This document shows positions 16,145 to 23,602 of a stretch of 64,000 nt of DNA, piece after piece. The notes under the pieces are model-generated. The model did not search any database, was not told where the DNA came from, and was given only the letters and a program-made list of their open reading frames with translations. The DNA lies in NCBI GenBank assembly GCA_963702495.1, contig CAVPDA010000017.1, positions 1 through 64,000 of the forward strand, given 5' to 3'. The DNA comes from CAVPDA01 sp963702495 (lineage in GTDB: Bacteria > Pseudomonadota > Gammaproteobacteria > Burkholderiales > Rhodocyclaceae). The translations under genes and the position numbers were made by a program. The stretch's first letter is position 1, and the number at the start of each line of letters is the position of its first letter.

Positions 16145-16423
16145 ATGGAACGGTATTACATTGACGCACTGGGACAACGCCAACTCGACCGGCGAACCGA
16201 GTTCCACCTGCGGGAGATTTTCGAGCGTGCGTGCGACCTTGTGTCGCCATTCATGGATCCAAGCAACAGTTGGGGCGGCCAGTCGCTCAGTCGCCTTGCG
16301 TTTCACGCGGTGCGGGACCGCTTTCCCGAACTCCCCGCGGAGTCCGTGCGCGTCCTGGTCGAGGCATGCCTGCGGCGCAGTCACTGTCGGGACAAGAATG
16401 TCGCAGCCGAAAAATTGCCGTAA
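16145..16423 (+). CDS. hypothetical protein (92 residues)
   Basis: ATG at 16145 with GGGG about 8 bases upstream. Small soluble protein, helical by composition: YYIDALGQRQLDRRTEFHLR, then FPELPAESVRVLVEACLRRS near the end. No signal peptide, membrane helix or known motif recognised. Codon pattern resembles real genes (balanced GC at the third position). It sits alone between IS110 and IS66 remnants inside the accessory island; a possible promoter precedes it. Function unknown. Confidence 0.55.
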   Translation: MERYYIDALGQRQLDRRTEFHLREIFERACDLVSPFMDPSNSWGGQSLSRLAFHAVRDRFPELPAESVRVLVEACLRRSHCRDKNVAAEKLP

Positions 16424-16557
16424 TCCCATCCGGTTGAACACCAGGAACGGCCATCAGCGTCCACGAGGTTTTGGCATGTACCTCGTGGAATCAGCCGATC
16501 GTCGCACAAAGTCAGCGGCCGGTTTATCGCGCAGGAGACGGGGTCAGGTCATGCACT

Positions 16558-16894
16558 GTAAGCGTCCAGCCGAGCCACCTATGACTTCTTGCCGCGTTCG
16601 AGCATGCTTGGTGCATTTGGGAAGGTGTTCGGGAAATGGCGAAGAGGCGCGGGGCGCAGTTCTGGCAAGCGCATGTTCAGGCGTGGCATCGAAGTGATGT
16701 GACGCAGCGGGAATACTGTGCGAAGAATGGATTGGCTGAGAGGGCCTTTTATCGTTGGCGTCGCAAGGAGAAGGAGGCGCTTGCAGGGGGGAGCGCAGCG
16801 CTGACGCTGGTGCCGGTCAGCGTGGGTACGCCGGCAACAGGTAGGGTGGTGGTGCTGCACAGTCCGGGTGGTTGGAGAATCGTGAAAAGCAACA
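16558..16894 (+). mobile_element. IS66-family left end with truncated tnpA
   Basis: GTAAGCG at 16558 matches the usual terminus of IS66-family elements. From the ATG at 16636 the frame encodes an IS66 accessory protein TnpA with its helix-turn-helix region (FWQAHVQAWHRSDVTQREYC, AERAFYRWRRKEKEAL) and the characteristic end VVVLHSPGGWRI. At 16895 it runs into repeat copy C, so the last 15-20 residues, tnpB and tnpC are missing. Inactive remnant. Confidence 0.8.
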
Positions 16895-17062
16895 GGGGAC
16901 CACGTTATTTCGCGCCTGGAAGCAATATCGGATACATGTGGTCTGCCCGCACTTTCTCGGCCCTGCTTCACGTTGAACCTCATAGCGTCCGCCTTCGCGA
17001 GGTTCGGGGGAAAATGCTGCCACAACAGATGGCGCAGGATAGGATAACCCTGGTCTACCCCC
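16895..17062. mobile_element. MITE/REPIN-like repeat, copy C (168 bp)
   Basis: Starts GGGGACCACGTTATTT (four bases shorter than the GGGGACAGACCACGTT form) and ends CCTGGTCTACCCCCGATT. Relative to copies A and D it lacks 12 bases (the AAGTCGATCGT stretch). It truncates the IS66 tnpA fragment. Confidence 0.8.
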
Positions 17063-17089
17063 GATTATCCCCATCAGTTGCAGCGGACC

Positions 17090-17220
17090 AGCTCGGGCGG
17101 GCTTCGCCCGCCTGCGCGGGCCGCTGAACGTTCCGCGTAACCTGCCGCCGCGGCGCCGCACGCCGCGGGTCGCCAACAGCGCAGATGTTGGCCGGTCAGG
17201 TGTTAACGCGGCGATAGGCC
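17090..17220. repeat. short REP-like palindromes
   Basis: CGGGCGGGCTTCGCCCGCC at about 17093-17112 and CGATAGGCCACGCCCTATCG at about 17211-17230 are two compact palindromes in the otherwise empty 290-base gap downstream of the cyclase-HDOD gene. The first is related to palindromes near 27884 and 55165. Confidence 0.5.
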
Positions 17221-17352
17221 ACGCCCTATCGGAGTACCCAAACAGAACTTGTCCGTAGCGGCCCGTAGGGTGAAATCGCGCCGACAGGCGAGTATTCCAC
17301 CGTCACCGCGACGAGGTCCCAATTCGCCGAAGCGCGGTGCCACGGTCCATAC

Positions 17353-18789
17353 TCAGCGGATCGCGCTGAGGAATCCCTCCATGTCGGCCTGGGTCTCGCG
17401 CAGGCGGGACAGGCACTCGTCCCAGTCGCTCGGCCCAAGGCCGAGCAGCCGCGATGCGGTGGTCCGCTCCGCCTCGCGCCCGGCCGGCAACGCATCGTCG
17501 GCGAACGCCGCGTGCGCCGCCTGGTTGGCCAGGCCGATCAGCGCGCAGAACGTGGCCTCGCCCGCCGCCGTGCCCGGATCGTGGTGATGGGCGATGGATG
17601 CGACATAGCGCATCGGCAGTTCCCAGCGTTCCGCAAGGGTGGCCCCGACCTCCGGATGGGTGAATTCGAACATCGTCCGCTCGGCCTCGATGCTGCTCAT
17701 GGCACCCTCCCTCTCGAGTTCGAGCACCCGCTGGTAGTCGTTCTCCGCCTGGATGACGAAAACGAGTTTCCCGATGTCGTGGAGGATCCCGGCGGTGAAC
17801 GCCTCGTCCGGCGAACAGCGCACCTTCGGGGCGAGGAAGCTGGCCGCGGTCGCGGTCGCGATCGAATGCTTCCAGAAATCGGTCAGGTTCAGCCGCTCGG
17901 TCCGGAAGGCATCGAACACGCCCACGCCGATGATCATGCCCTGGATATTGACGACGCCGAGCACGCGCACGGCGTCGGCGACCGTCGCGATGCGCCGCGA
18001 GAAGCCGAAGAACGCGGAGTTGGCCACCCGCAGGATCTTGGCGGAGATCGCCGGGTCCCGGGCGATCACGTTCTGCACGTCCTTGGCGTCGCTGTCCGGA
18101 TCCTGGAGTACCTTCAACGCCTGCACCACGACGGTGGGCAGGGTGGGGACGTCGTAGAGCTCGATCGGATTGAAGCGCGCGATCGGCTGCGCCGAGAGCT
18201 TGGCCCCGCCCGAGGGATCGGCCATCTGCAGCAGGCCGGGCGAGAGCCCGGGATGCACGAGCTGGAAGACGTGCAGCGGATGCGGCAGGTCGCGCAGGCG
18301 GAGCATGCCGATGTCGCGCAGGCCCGCGCCGCCGGACAGGGCCTCGCGCACCAGGGCCTGGGTCGACGACGAGAGCAGGCTCTGCCCGCCCCGCGTCACC
18401 GCCAGGAGCCGGGCGCAGCGATTGACCGTGGTGCCGAAGTAGTCGCCGTCGCTCAGGTGCGCCGGCCCGGAGTGCACGGCGACACGAACCCGCAGCGGGG
18501 TATGCGTGGGCCAAGTCTGCGCGAGCACGCCGTTCTGGATCTCGGCGGCGGCCGCGAGCGCGTCCCAGGCACGATCGAACGTGACGCAGAACGCATCGCC
18601 CACCGTCTTGAAGACGCAGCCGCGGTTGCGTTCCACGGCGGCGGCCAGCAGCGCGTTGTGCCGCTGCAGGGCGGCCCGCATCGCCTCGGGCTCCTCCTCC
18701 CACAGCGCGGTCAACCCTTCGATGTCGGTGAACAGGAAGGTGAGCGATACCAGCGAGGCATCTCCCATCCTCAACCCTACCGGCTCCAT
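17353..18789 (-). CDS. class III nucleotidyl cyclase fused to HDOD domain
   Basis: 478 residues from the ATG at 18789 (AGGGG site 7 bases upstream; the TTG at 18795 is rejected). Residues about 15-185 form a class III adenylate/guanylate cyclase domain: the first metal Asp in LFTDIEGLT, the second in KTVGDAFCV, and GTTVNRCARLLA near the purine pocket. Residues about 205-430 form an HDOD domain (VPTLPTVVVQALKVLQDPDS, FTAGILHDIGKLVFVIQ, HHHDPG). HDOD proteins act in signalling; here HD residues are kept, so hydrolase activity cannot be excluded. It is monocistronic, lies inside the accessory island but is intact and long, and may predate the surrounding debris. Second-messenger identity is unknown. 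Confidence 0.88.
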   Translation of the reverse strand: MEPVGLRMGDASLVSLTFLFTDIEGLTALWEEEPEAMRAALQRHNALLAAAVERNRGCVFKTVGDAFCVTFDRAWDALAAAAEIQNGVLAQTWPTHTPLRVRVAVHSGPAHLSDGDYFGTTVNRCARLLAVTRGGQSLLSSSTQALVREALSGGAGLRDIGMLRLRDLPHPLHVFQLVHPGLSPGLLQMADPSGGAKLSAQPIARFNPIELYDVPTLPTVVVQALKVLQDPDSDAKDVQNVIARDPAISAKILRVANSAFFGFSRRIATVADAVRVLGVVNIQGMIIGVGVFDAFRTERLNLTDFWKHSIATATAASFLAPKVRCSPDEAFTAGILHDIGKLVFVIQAENDYQRVLELEREGAMSSIEAERTMFEFTHPEVGATLAERWELPMRYVASIAHHHDPGTAAGEATFCALIGLANQAAHAAFADDALPAGREAERTTASRLLGLGPSDWDECLSRLRETQADMEGFLSAIR

Positions 18790-18998
18790 TCGCAATCCCC
18801 TTCGTCAGTCGGGCTCGAGTCGTGCGCCGCGTTGTCGTCTCGTGCGCGCTCGCCCGTCGGCGGCGGGGCGACGAGCAGCGCCCGGGCGCCCATGGTTCGA
18901 CTCCGGAGTCAGGGCGCAGCCGGACGCAGCCCGAGTATACGGGACAGCCGGCCATGCCGGTGCGGCGTGCGGCAGGACGGCAGCCGGCTCAACGGCCC

Positions 18999-19244
18999 AC
19001 GCGCCGGTTGTAGGCCCGCGTGAACTGCGCATCCAGGCCCTGGTCCTGTGCGGGCCCAGCCCCCTGGTGTCGAACTGCACACGCAGGCTTCCGTCGGGCT
19101 GCGGCAGCACGCCGATGGTCACGTTGGCCGAGTTTCGCCGGCCGTAGATCCAGCCGGTGCTGCGATCGGGGCTCGATGCCGACGATCCCGACATCCTGCG
19201 CGGCGCCTGGCGCCGCACTTCCCGGAGCGGGCGGAGAAGTAACA
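18999..19244 (-). pseudogene. C-terminal fragment of an unrecognised protein, frameshifted
   Basis: The minus-strand frame STGWIYGRRNSANVTIGVLP then QPDGSLRVQFDTRG reads like real protein; one frame change near 19060 continues it as GPAQDQGLDAQFTRAYNRRV to a stop at 18999. Upstream the sequence enters repeat copy D at 19245, so the N-terminal part is lost. Family not recognised. Confidence 0.4.
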
Positions 19245-19423
19245 GGCGACAGACCACGTTATTTCGCGCCTGGAGCCGATTGCGGATACATGTGGTCTGC
19301 CCGCACTTCCTCGGCCCTGCTTCAAGTCTATCGTCACTTTGAACCTCATAGCACTCGGCTTTGCGAGGTTCAGGGAAGATGCTGCCACAACAGGTAGACC
19401 AGGATAGGATAACCCTGGTCCCC
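19245..19423. mobile_element. MITE/REPIN-like repeat, copy D (179 bp)
   Basis: Starts GGCGACAGACCACGTTATTT (one substitution in the GGGG) and ends AACCCTGGTCCCCGATT. Contains the internal ATGTGGTCTGCCCGC motif. Shares the flanking AGTAACAGG with copy A, so the repeat unit probably extends about 10 bases further left than the inverted ends. Confidence 0.8.
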
Positions 19424-19432
19424 GATTGGCCG

Positions 19433-19894
19433 TTAGCTTCCCCCTCGACCATTGCGAATGGCCTGTACGAACTCAGCAACCCGTCTCTGCATTTCCGAAT
19501 CGTGCTGTGAAAAAATCTTGACGCAGTACGCTGATCGGTCGGCATCATATCGGGCAGCCCTTTCCTTCGAATTGGCGTGTTTTCCGATAGCGGAAAAATC
19601 TTGTAGAACCTTCAGCTCCGCCTCGATGCGCCGGACAGCGAGCGCCTCCTCATCGATGACCACCACAGACCAGGCGCGAAACACTTGGCTCATGGCGTGT
19701 CTTGCCTTCTGCTCATCCACTTGTCCTTTGTGCCCGTAAGCCTCCGCTGTGATCTTGGCGAAGGCGAAACAGTCCACAAACTCTCGTCCCAGAACATCGT
19801 CGCCTGGGCTTCGGGCGTGAGGAGTTGCCGCCGTGACCAGCAAGCATATCGCGAGACCACCAGATAGACTTCGCATATCTCCTCGTACATTCAT
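19433..19894 (-). CDS. hypothetical exported protein (153 residues)
   Basis: ATG at 19894 opens a signal peptide (MRSLSGGLAICLLVTAATPH) followed by a soluble domain of about 125 residues with FVDCFAFAKITAEAYGHKG, a helical middle (EEALAVRRIEAELKVLQDFS) and CVKIFSQHDSEMQRRVAEF. Two cysteines could pair in the periplasm. An earlier start at 20002 would precede the signal peptide with arginine-rich filler and is rejected. The stop is 10 bases from repeat copy D. Possibly another integron-cassette gene, but no complete attC was found beside it. Function unknown. Confidence 0.65.
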   Translation of the reverse strand: MNVRGDMRSLSGGLAICLLVTAATPHARSPGDDVLGREFVDCFAFAKITAEAYGHKGQVDEQKARHAMSQVFRAWSVVVIDEEALAVRRIEAELKVLQDFSAIGKHANSKERAARYDADRSAYCVKIFSQHDSEMQRRVAEFVQAIRNGRGGS

Positions 19895-20088
19895 GTTGGC
19901 ACGACAACGTCGTGTTCTGCGGCGGGCCGTCGCAGACGCTTGCATACAGACGGCCCTTCTGGCCCGTCCCCAGCAACTATGAGTTAGTTGCCAGCCTGTC
20001 ATTCAGCAACTCGTACGCAATCATAACCATTTCTCTCGCATGGGCAGTCGAGTTCGTATTGGCCTCCCACAACGTGTGCGGGCTCCAG

Positions 20089-20095
20089 GTTGGGC
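20089..20095 (-). other. solitary attC-like core box
   Basis: GTTGGGC lies 9 bases after the stop of the 51-residue gene (minus strand), the place expected for the R'' box of its attC. No pairing box with a good arm was found within 150 bases, so the site is partial at best. Confidence 0.35.
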
Positions 20096-20103
20096 GTTTG
20101 TTC

Positions 20104-20259
20104 TCATCTTCTACGCATAAGGGACGCGTAGAAGATGTCCGGCTGCGCCCTTCTGGTGATGACGACGAGATATCGGCGATCGATGAAGGTAATGACCTCG
20201 ACAAGATCAACCTCCGGGGGAAACCATAGGTCGGCGTCGTCAATCTTGGTATCCACCAT
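20104..20259 (-). CDS. small hypothetical protein (51 residues), possible cassette gene
   Basis: ATG at 20259 encodes MVDTKIDDADLWFPPEVDLV followed by EVITFIDRRYLVVITRRAQP and a basic tail; the amphipathic beta-strand pattern and codon use look genuine although the frame is only 52 codons. A GTTGGGC box follows 9 bases after the stop and the group II intron remnant ends 11 bases before the start, both suggesting a position in an integron cassette array. No family recognised. Confidence 0.5.
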   Translation of the reverse strand: MVDTKIDDADLWFPPEVDLVEVITFIDRRYLVVITRRAQPDIFYASLMRRR

Positions 20260-20269
20260 GTAGCAACCT

Positions 20270-20284
20270 AATCGGGATAGGAAG
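20270..20284. repeat. 15-bp direct repeat, right copy
   Basis: AATCGGGATAGGAAG, identical to 13007-13021. Here it is the 3' terminus of the group II intron remnant. Confidence 0.85.
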
Positions 20285-20400
20285 GAGCCTCACGGCCCCT
20301 CCCTCCCACACCACCGTGCGTACGGATCACGTACACGGCGATTCGGCAGATTGAGTCGATCGGCATGGCGCCAAGCGTACCACCGACACCATGCATTTCA
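20270..20400 (-). mobile_element. group II intron remnant (domains V-VI and 3' end)
   Basis: Read on the minus strand, 20345 to 20270 gives a domain V hairpin (CGCCGTGTACG-TGATC-CGTACGCACGGTG), with CGC as the catalytic triad as in group IIC introns, then the linker GTGTGG, a domain VI stem (GGGAGGGGCC-GTGA-GGCTCCTTCC) and the terminal CTATCCCGAT. The sequence just upstream (CTCAATCTGCCGAAT) fits the end of domain IV. No reverse transcriptase/maturase frame survives; how far the remnant extends toward 20600 is unclear. Confidence 0.75.
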
Positions 20401-20610
20401 ACCGAAGCCTCGTCTCCTGCCGCGCCAACCGCGGTTTCATCCCAGCCATAAGGCTAGCGCCCCTGGGCTCGACGGATGCACGATCGCCGTTCCTTGGCAG
20501 GCAAGCGCTCCTCTCTTTCAATCCCCTCTCGGGGAGCCGTTCGGGCCTTCACTGCCCGGCGTTGCGGTGCGCTTCATAGCCTCAGCTGCGTCTTTCGACC
20601 TTGCAGTGCC
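20401..20610. other. non-coding stretch between intron remnant and monooxygenase fragment
   Basis: No gene recognised. It may be left-over intron domains I-IV; a CCCCTCTCGGGG hairpin near 20523 is the only clear structure. Confidence 0.35.
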
Positions 20611-20769
20611 TCAATAGCCTCGTTCGCGGAAGGCGTCGCCGGTCGGGATGCGGCCGACCAGGGTCTCCTCCAGCGCTTTGACCGAGAAGCCCTGGCGCAC
20701 CAGGGCGAGCGCGGCGGCGAGGCCGCCGATGCCGCCGCCGGCGACGGTCGCGAGAAGCTGCTGAGTCAT
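20611..20769 (-). pseudogene. N-terminal fragment of FAD-dependent monooxygenase (3-hydroxybenzoate 6-hydroxylase-like)
   Basis: A good ribosome site (GGAGG, 8 bases) and ATG at 20769 start MTQQLLATVAGGGIGGLAAA followed by LALVRQGFSVKALEE, the Rossmann FAD-binding motif of class A hydroxylases. After about 34 residues there is a deletion: the frame jumps to GRIPTGDAFRER, which in relatives lies some 60 residues later, and then ends RGY-stop. The continuation FGNPYAVIHRVD is found at 13015 on the same strand. The gene has thus been split by the island and has also lost an internal piece. Confidence 0.85.
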
Positions 20770-20831
20770 GTCTTTGTCCTCCTTGGCATTCAAACGGGCG
20801 GCGGGCAGGTTCCTGCCGCTGCCTCTGCGGT

Positions 20832-21542
20832 CTATTCCGCGGCGCCGATCGTCAGCGAGATGTCGCCGACGTTGTCAACATGGCCGGCGAGCCTGTCACC
20901 GGACTTGACCGCGCCGACGCCCTCCGGCGTTCCGGTGTAGATCAGGTCACCGGGCTGGAGGTGGTAGAACCCGGACAGATCGGCGATCAGCTCCGGAATG
21001 CTCCAGATCAATTGCGACAGATCGGCCGACTGGCGCGTCTGGCCATTGACCGCGAGGGTGATCGCACCCTTTGCCAGCACGCCGAGCTTGCCGATCGGCA
21101 CGATCTCGCTACACACCGCAGACAGTTCGAAGTCCTTGCCCAGATCCCAGGGACGGCCCTGCACGCGGGCAACCAGTTGCAGGTCGCGGCGGGTCATGTC
21201 GAGGCCGGCGGCATAGCCGTAGATCAGGCCGGCGGCGTCGGCTTCGGCAACGCGGAAGCCAGGTGCGCCGATCGCCACCACCAGCTCGATTTCATGGTGG
21301 TAGTTCGCGGTGCCGCAGGGGTAGGGCACGGTGGCGCCGGATTCGACCAGCGTCGAGGCGGCCTTGGTGAAGTAGAAGGGCCTGGCCTTGGCCTTGTCGA
21401 CCGGTGCACCCATTTCTACGGCGTGGGCGTGATAGTTGCGGCCGACGCAGAAGATGCGGTTGACCGGGTAGCGCGCTTCGATGCCGCGCACCGGCAGCGA
21501 ATACGCCGGCGGCGGGGTCCACAGATAGTTGGATCGAGTCAT
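20832..21542 (-). CDS. fumarylpyruvate hydrolase (FAA hydrolase family)
   Basis: Last step of the gentisate pathway: fumarylpyruvate to fumarate and pyruvate. 236 residues from the ATG at 21542, a normal length for this family. Visible motifs: IFCVGRNYHAHAVEMG (about 29-44), the metal-binding HHEIELVVAIG (about 77-87), YGYAAGLDMTRRDLQ and the C-terminal PGDLIYTGTPEGVGAV. The gene is intact while its neighbours are broken: gentisate dioxygenase upstream, monooxygenase fragment downstream. A longer frame upstream belongs to the dioxygenase pseudogene. Confidence 0.92.
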   Translation of the reverse strand: MTRSNYLWTPPPAYSLPVRGIEARYPVNRIFCVGRNYHAHAVEMGAPVDKAKARPFYFTKAASTLVESGATVPYPCGTANYHHEIELVVAIGAPGFRVAEADAAGLIYGYAAGLDMTRRDLQLVARVQGRPWDLGKDFELSAVCSEIVPIGKLGVLAKGAITLAVNGQTRQSADLSQLIWSIPELIADLSGFYHLQPGDLIYTGTPEGVGAVKSGDRLAGHVDNVGDISLTIGAAE

Positions 21543-21560
21543 GGCTGTTCTCTCTCGTAA

Positions 21561-22604
21561 GGGTGATCCGTTGCGGACTTCGTAGAACGCCGCGCTTCCT
21601 GTGCAGCGGAGACTCGTCTGCGATGAATACGAAGGCGGGCTGGTCGGCGGACCGGTTCGCAAGCGTGACCGGCACCTAGCCGGGAGTGCAGCAGGTATCG
21701 GCCTCGGCCAGCGTGAAGCGCTGGTCCTCGACCACCACTTCGGCGCTGCCTTCGATCTGGTGCAGCACCATCGCCGGCGAGCGGGCCGGCAGCCGCAAGG
21801 GCTCTCCCGGGTTAGCATCAGCGCCGAGAAGCCGGGAATGGCCTGGCAATCGCCACCGGTTTCCGGATCGACGTAGGCCACCTGCATCGCTTCGCTTCCA
21901 GGCTGGCTGGCGGCGAGCGCGACCAGCACGGCACGCAGTTCGGCCCAGGGACAGCGCAGCATCGGGAAGCGCTTGTCGGCGCGCGCGAACACCGGCGAGG
22001 GCGTAACGCCGCCGCGCTGGTAGGCGCGTCTGCGGCTTCCCGGGTCACCGGCTGCTTCTGACCTGCGGTGACGTAGGACGCCTCCATGTAATAGACCAGC
22101 GGCAGGTCGAGCACATCGAGCCAGAGCACCGGCTCCTTATCGTCGTGGCCGTATTCGTGCGACAGGCCGGCGGCGGTCGGGATCAGGTCGCCGCGGCGCA
22201 TCGGGCACTTTTCGCCTTCGACCTTGGTGTAGGCGCCCTTGCCCGCGACGATATTGCGCACCGCGTTCGGCGTGTGGCGATGCGCCGGCGTCCATTCTCC
22301 CGGCAGCAGCAACTGCATGCCGAGGTAGATCGAGGAACTGGCGTGCATCTTCTCCGGCCCGTGGCCGGGGTTGGCCAGAACCAGCACGCGGCGCTCGGCC
22401 TTCTCGATCGGGGTCATTTCGGCAGCCTGCATCAGCGGCGGGCGCATGTCGGCGTAGGGCCAATGGACCGGATGGGTGCGCCAGGACGCTTTGCCGGGCG
22501 GCAACACCGCGCGCAGGCTGGGCCACAGCGGCACCAGGTACGGCGCGGTGAGGGCCGCGCGGCAGCTTTCCGCGCAAGTCTCCGAGCCGACCGAGATCTT
22601 GCAT
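21561..22604 (-). pseudogene. gentisate 1,2-dioxygenase, multiple frameshifts
   Basis: Ring-cleaving cupin dioxygenase converting gentisate to maleylpyruvate. Pieces in family order: MQDLGRLGDL (ATG 22604, GGAGAG site), then RAALTAPYLVPLWPSLRAVL to LVYYMEASYVTAGQ in a second frame with the iron-binding AHRHTPNAVRNIV, then FARADKRFPMLRCPWAELRA and AYVDPETGGDCQAIPGFSAL in another, then a segment near 21700 (AMVLHQIEGSAEVVVEDQRF) and VTLANRSADQPAFVFIADES. At least four frame changes (about 22590, 22030, 21815, 21665, and again near 21590) make it non-functional. The whole length is otherwise present, so decay is recent or the assembly is poor here. Confidence 0.85.
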
Positions 22605-22766
22605 CTGTCTCTCCATCGGGTGACCGTTGCCCGGTGTCGAACGCGGACTTTCGCCTGGAGCAATCGGTTGTTTGTCGTGATGGCGGAACTGTATCGGGGC
22701 CGTATCGTTCCGTCGATGCATTGACATCAATACACTTCATTCGAGATTCGAATACAGCAGGCCGCC

Positions 22767-23163
22767 ATGAGCACGCCCGACATCCGCGGCGGGCTCGACC
22801 TGAAGCAGTTCGAGAGCGAGGATCACGCCGTTTTCGGCACCGATGGTTCGCGCCATCTGACCAGCGATCAGGAACGCGCGGCAGGGCATCGGGCGGCGCG
22901 TGGCGCTCACCATGCCGAACTTTCTCGGCGCGGCGTTCGTGATCGAGCGGACGGACCTGCTGATGACGATTCCGCGGCGACTGGCGGAACTGATGCGCCA
23001 CGGCGGCGAGTTCGGCGTCTTCCCGCTGCCGTTTCCCATCCTGAAATACGCCGTGAAGCAGCATTGGCACCAGCGCTACCATCATGACCCCGGCAACCGC
23101 CGGCTGCGCGGACCGATCTCGAAATTGGTGGCGGAGGCAATCGGAACGCCGCCAGCGACCTGA
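22767..23163 (+). pseudogene. C-terminal fragment of LysR-family regulator
   Basis: The frame LKQFESEDHAVFGTDGSRHL, broken at about 22880, continues as VALTMPNFLGAAFVIERTDL then LMTIPRRLAEL and WHQRYHHDPGNRRLRGPISK, the effector-binding domain end of NagR/DntR-type LysR regulators. The DNA-binding half and most of the first effector subdomain are missing. It is divergent from the gentisate operon, the usual position of its regulator. Confidence 0.75.
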
Positions 23164-23602
23164 GCGACGCCTTACGGCGCCGCTGAATGGGTCCGCTGCT
23201 TCAATTGACGAGCGGCAGCGAAGGGGAAGCAGGCGCCGGCCACCAAATCGCGGACCATGACCAGTCGCTGCAGGCCCGTCGGCCTTGCGGTGACCGCGAG
23301 TCCCCCGTTCGACTCTCCCGCCGGGTGCGCATGACGATGGGGTGTGCCGGACGACAGGTTCGCGCAACGGGCAGGCCGCGACGAGCAGGAATCGGACGTT
23401 CTCAGCGCGGGACTGAACTTGGATCGGGCCTCCCCGGCGAGAAGGTGCGAGATTCACGGGATCACAGCGGCGTGCAGTGATATCTTCCGCGCCGCGGGCG
23501 CCGCGTTCGTGCGCCTCACGCCGGTACCGGGCTCCCCTTGGAAACGCCAAGCCGCTCCGGCCCCGCGCTCCGGATCGTGGCTGCGGCGGGGGCGTAGCGC
23601 CG
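23164..23602. other. gap without recognisable gene
   Basis: About 440 bases after the LysR remnant. No frame looks coding, and no tRNA fold could be drawn despite a GTTCGACTC string near 23308. Probably the eroded edge of the gentisate locus. Confidence 0.4.

Noticed and set aside
13032..19423. CRISPR array from the four repeats
   Set aside because: Repeat units are 168-184 bp, imperfect, and spaced by 1.5-2.2 kb of gene fragments; no short regular spacers and no cas genes.
13032..19423. A small protein gene inside the repeats (MKFNVTIDLKQ...)
   Set aside because: A start and about 30 similar residues can be read on the minus strand of all copies, but copy B has a non-triplet deletion and there is no common stop or ribosome site; likely a by-product of sequence identity.
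23280..23330. tRNA-like string around GTTCGACTC
   Set aside because: The flanking bases do not form a 5-bp T-stem and no acceptor or anticodon arm could be drawn.
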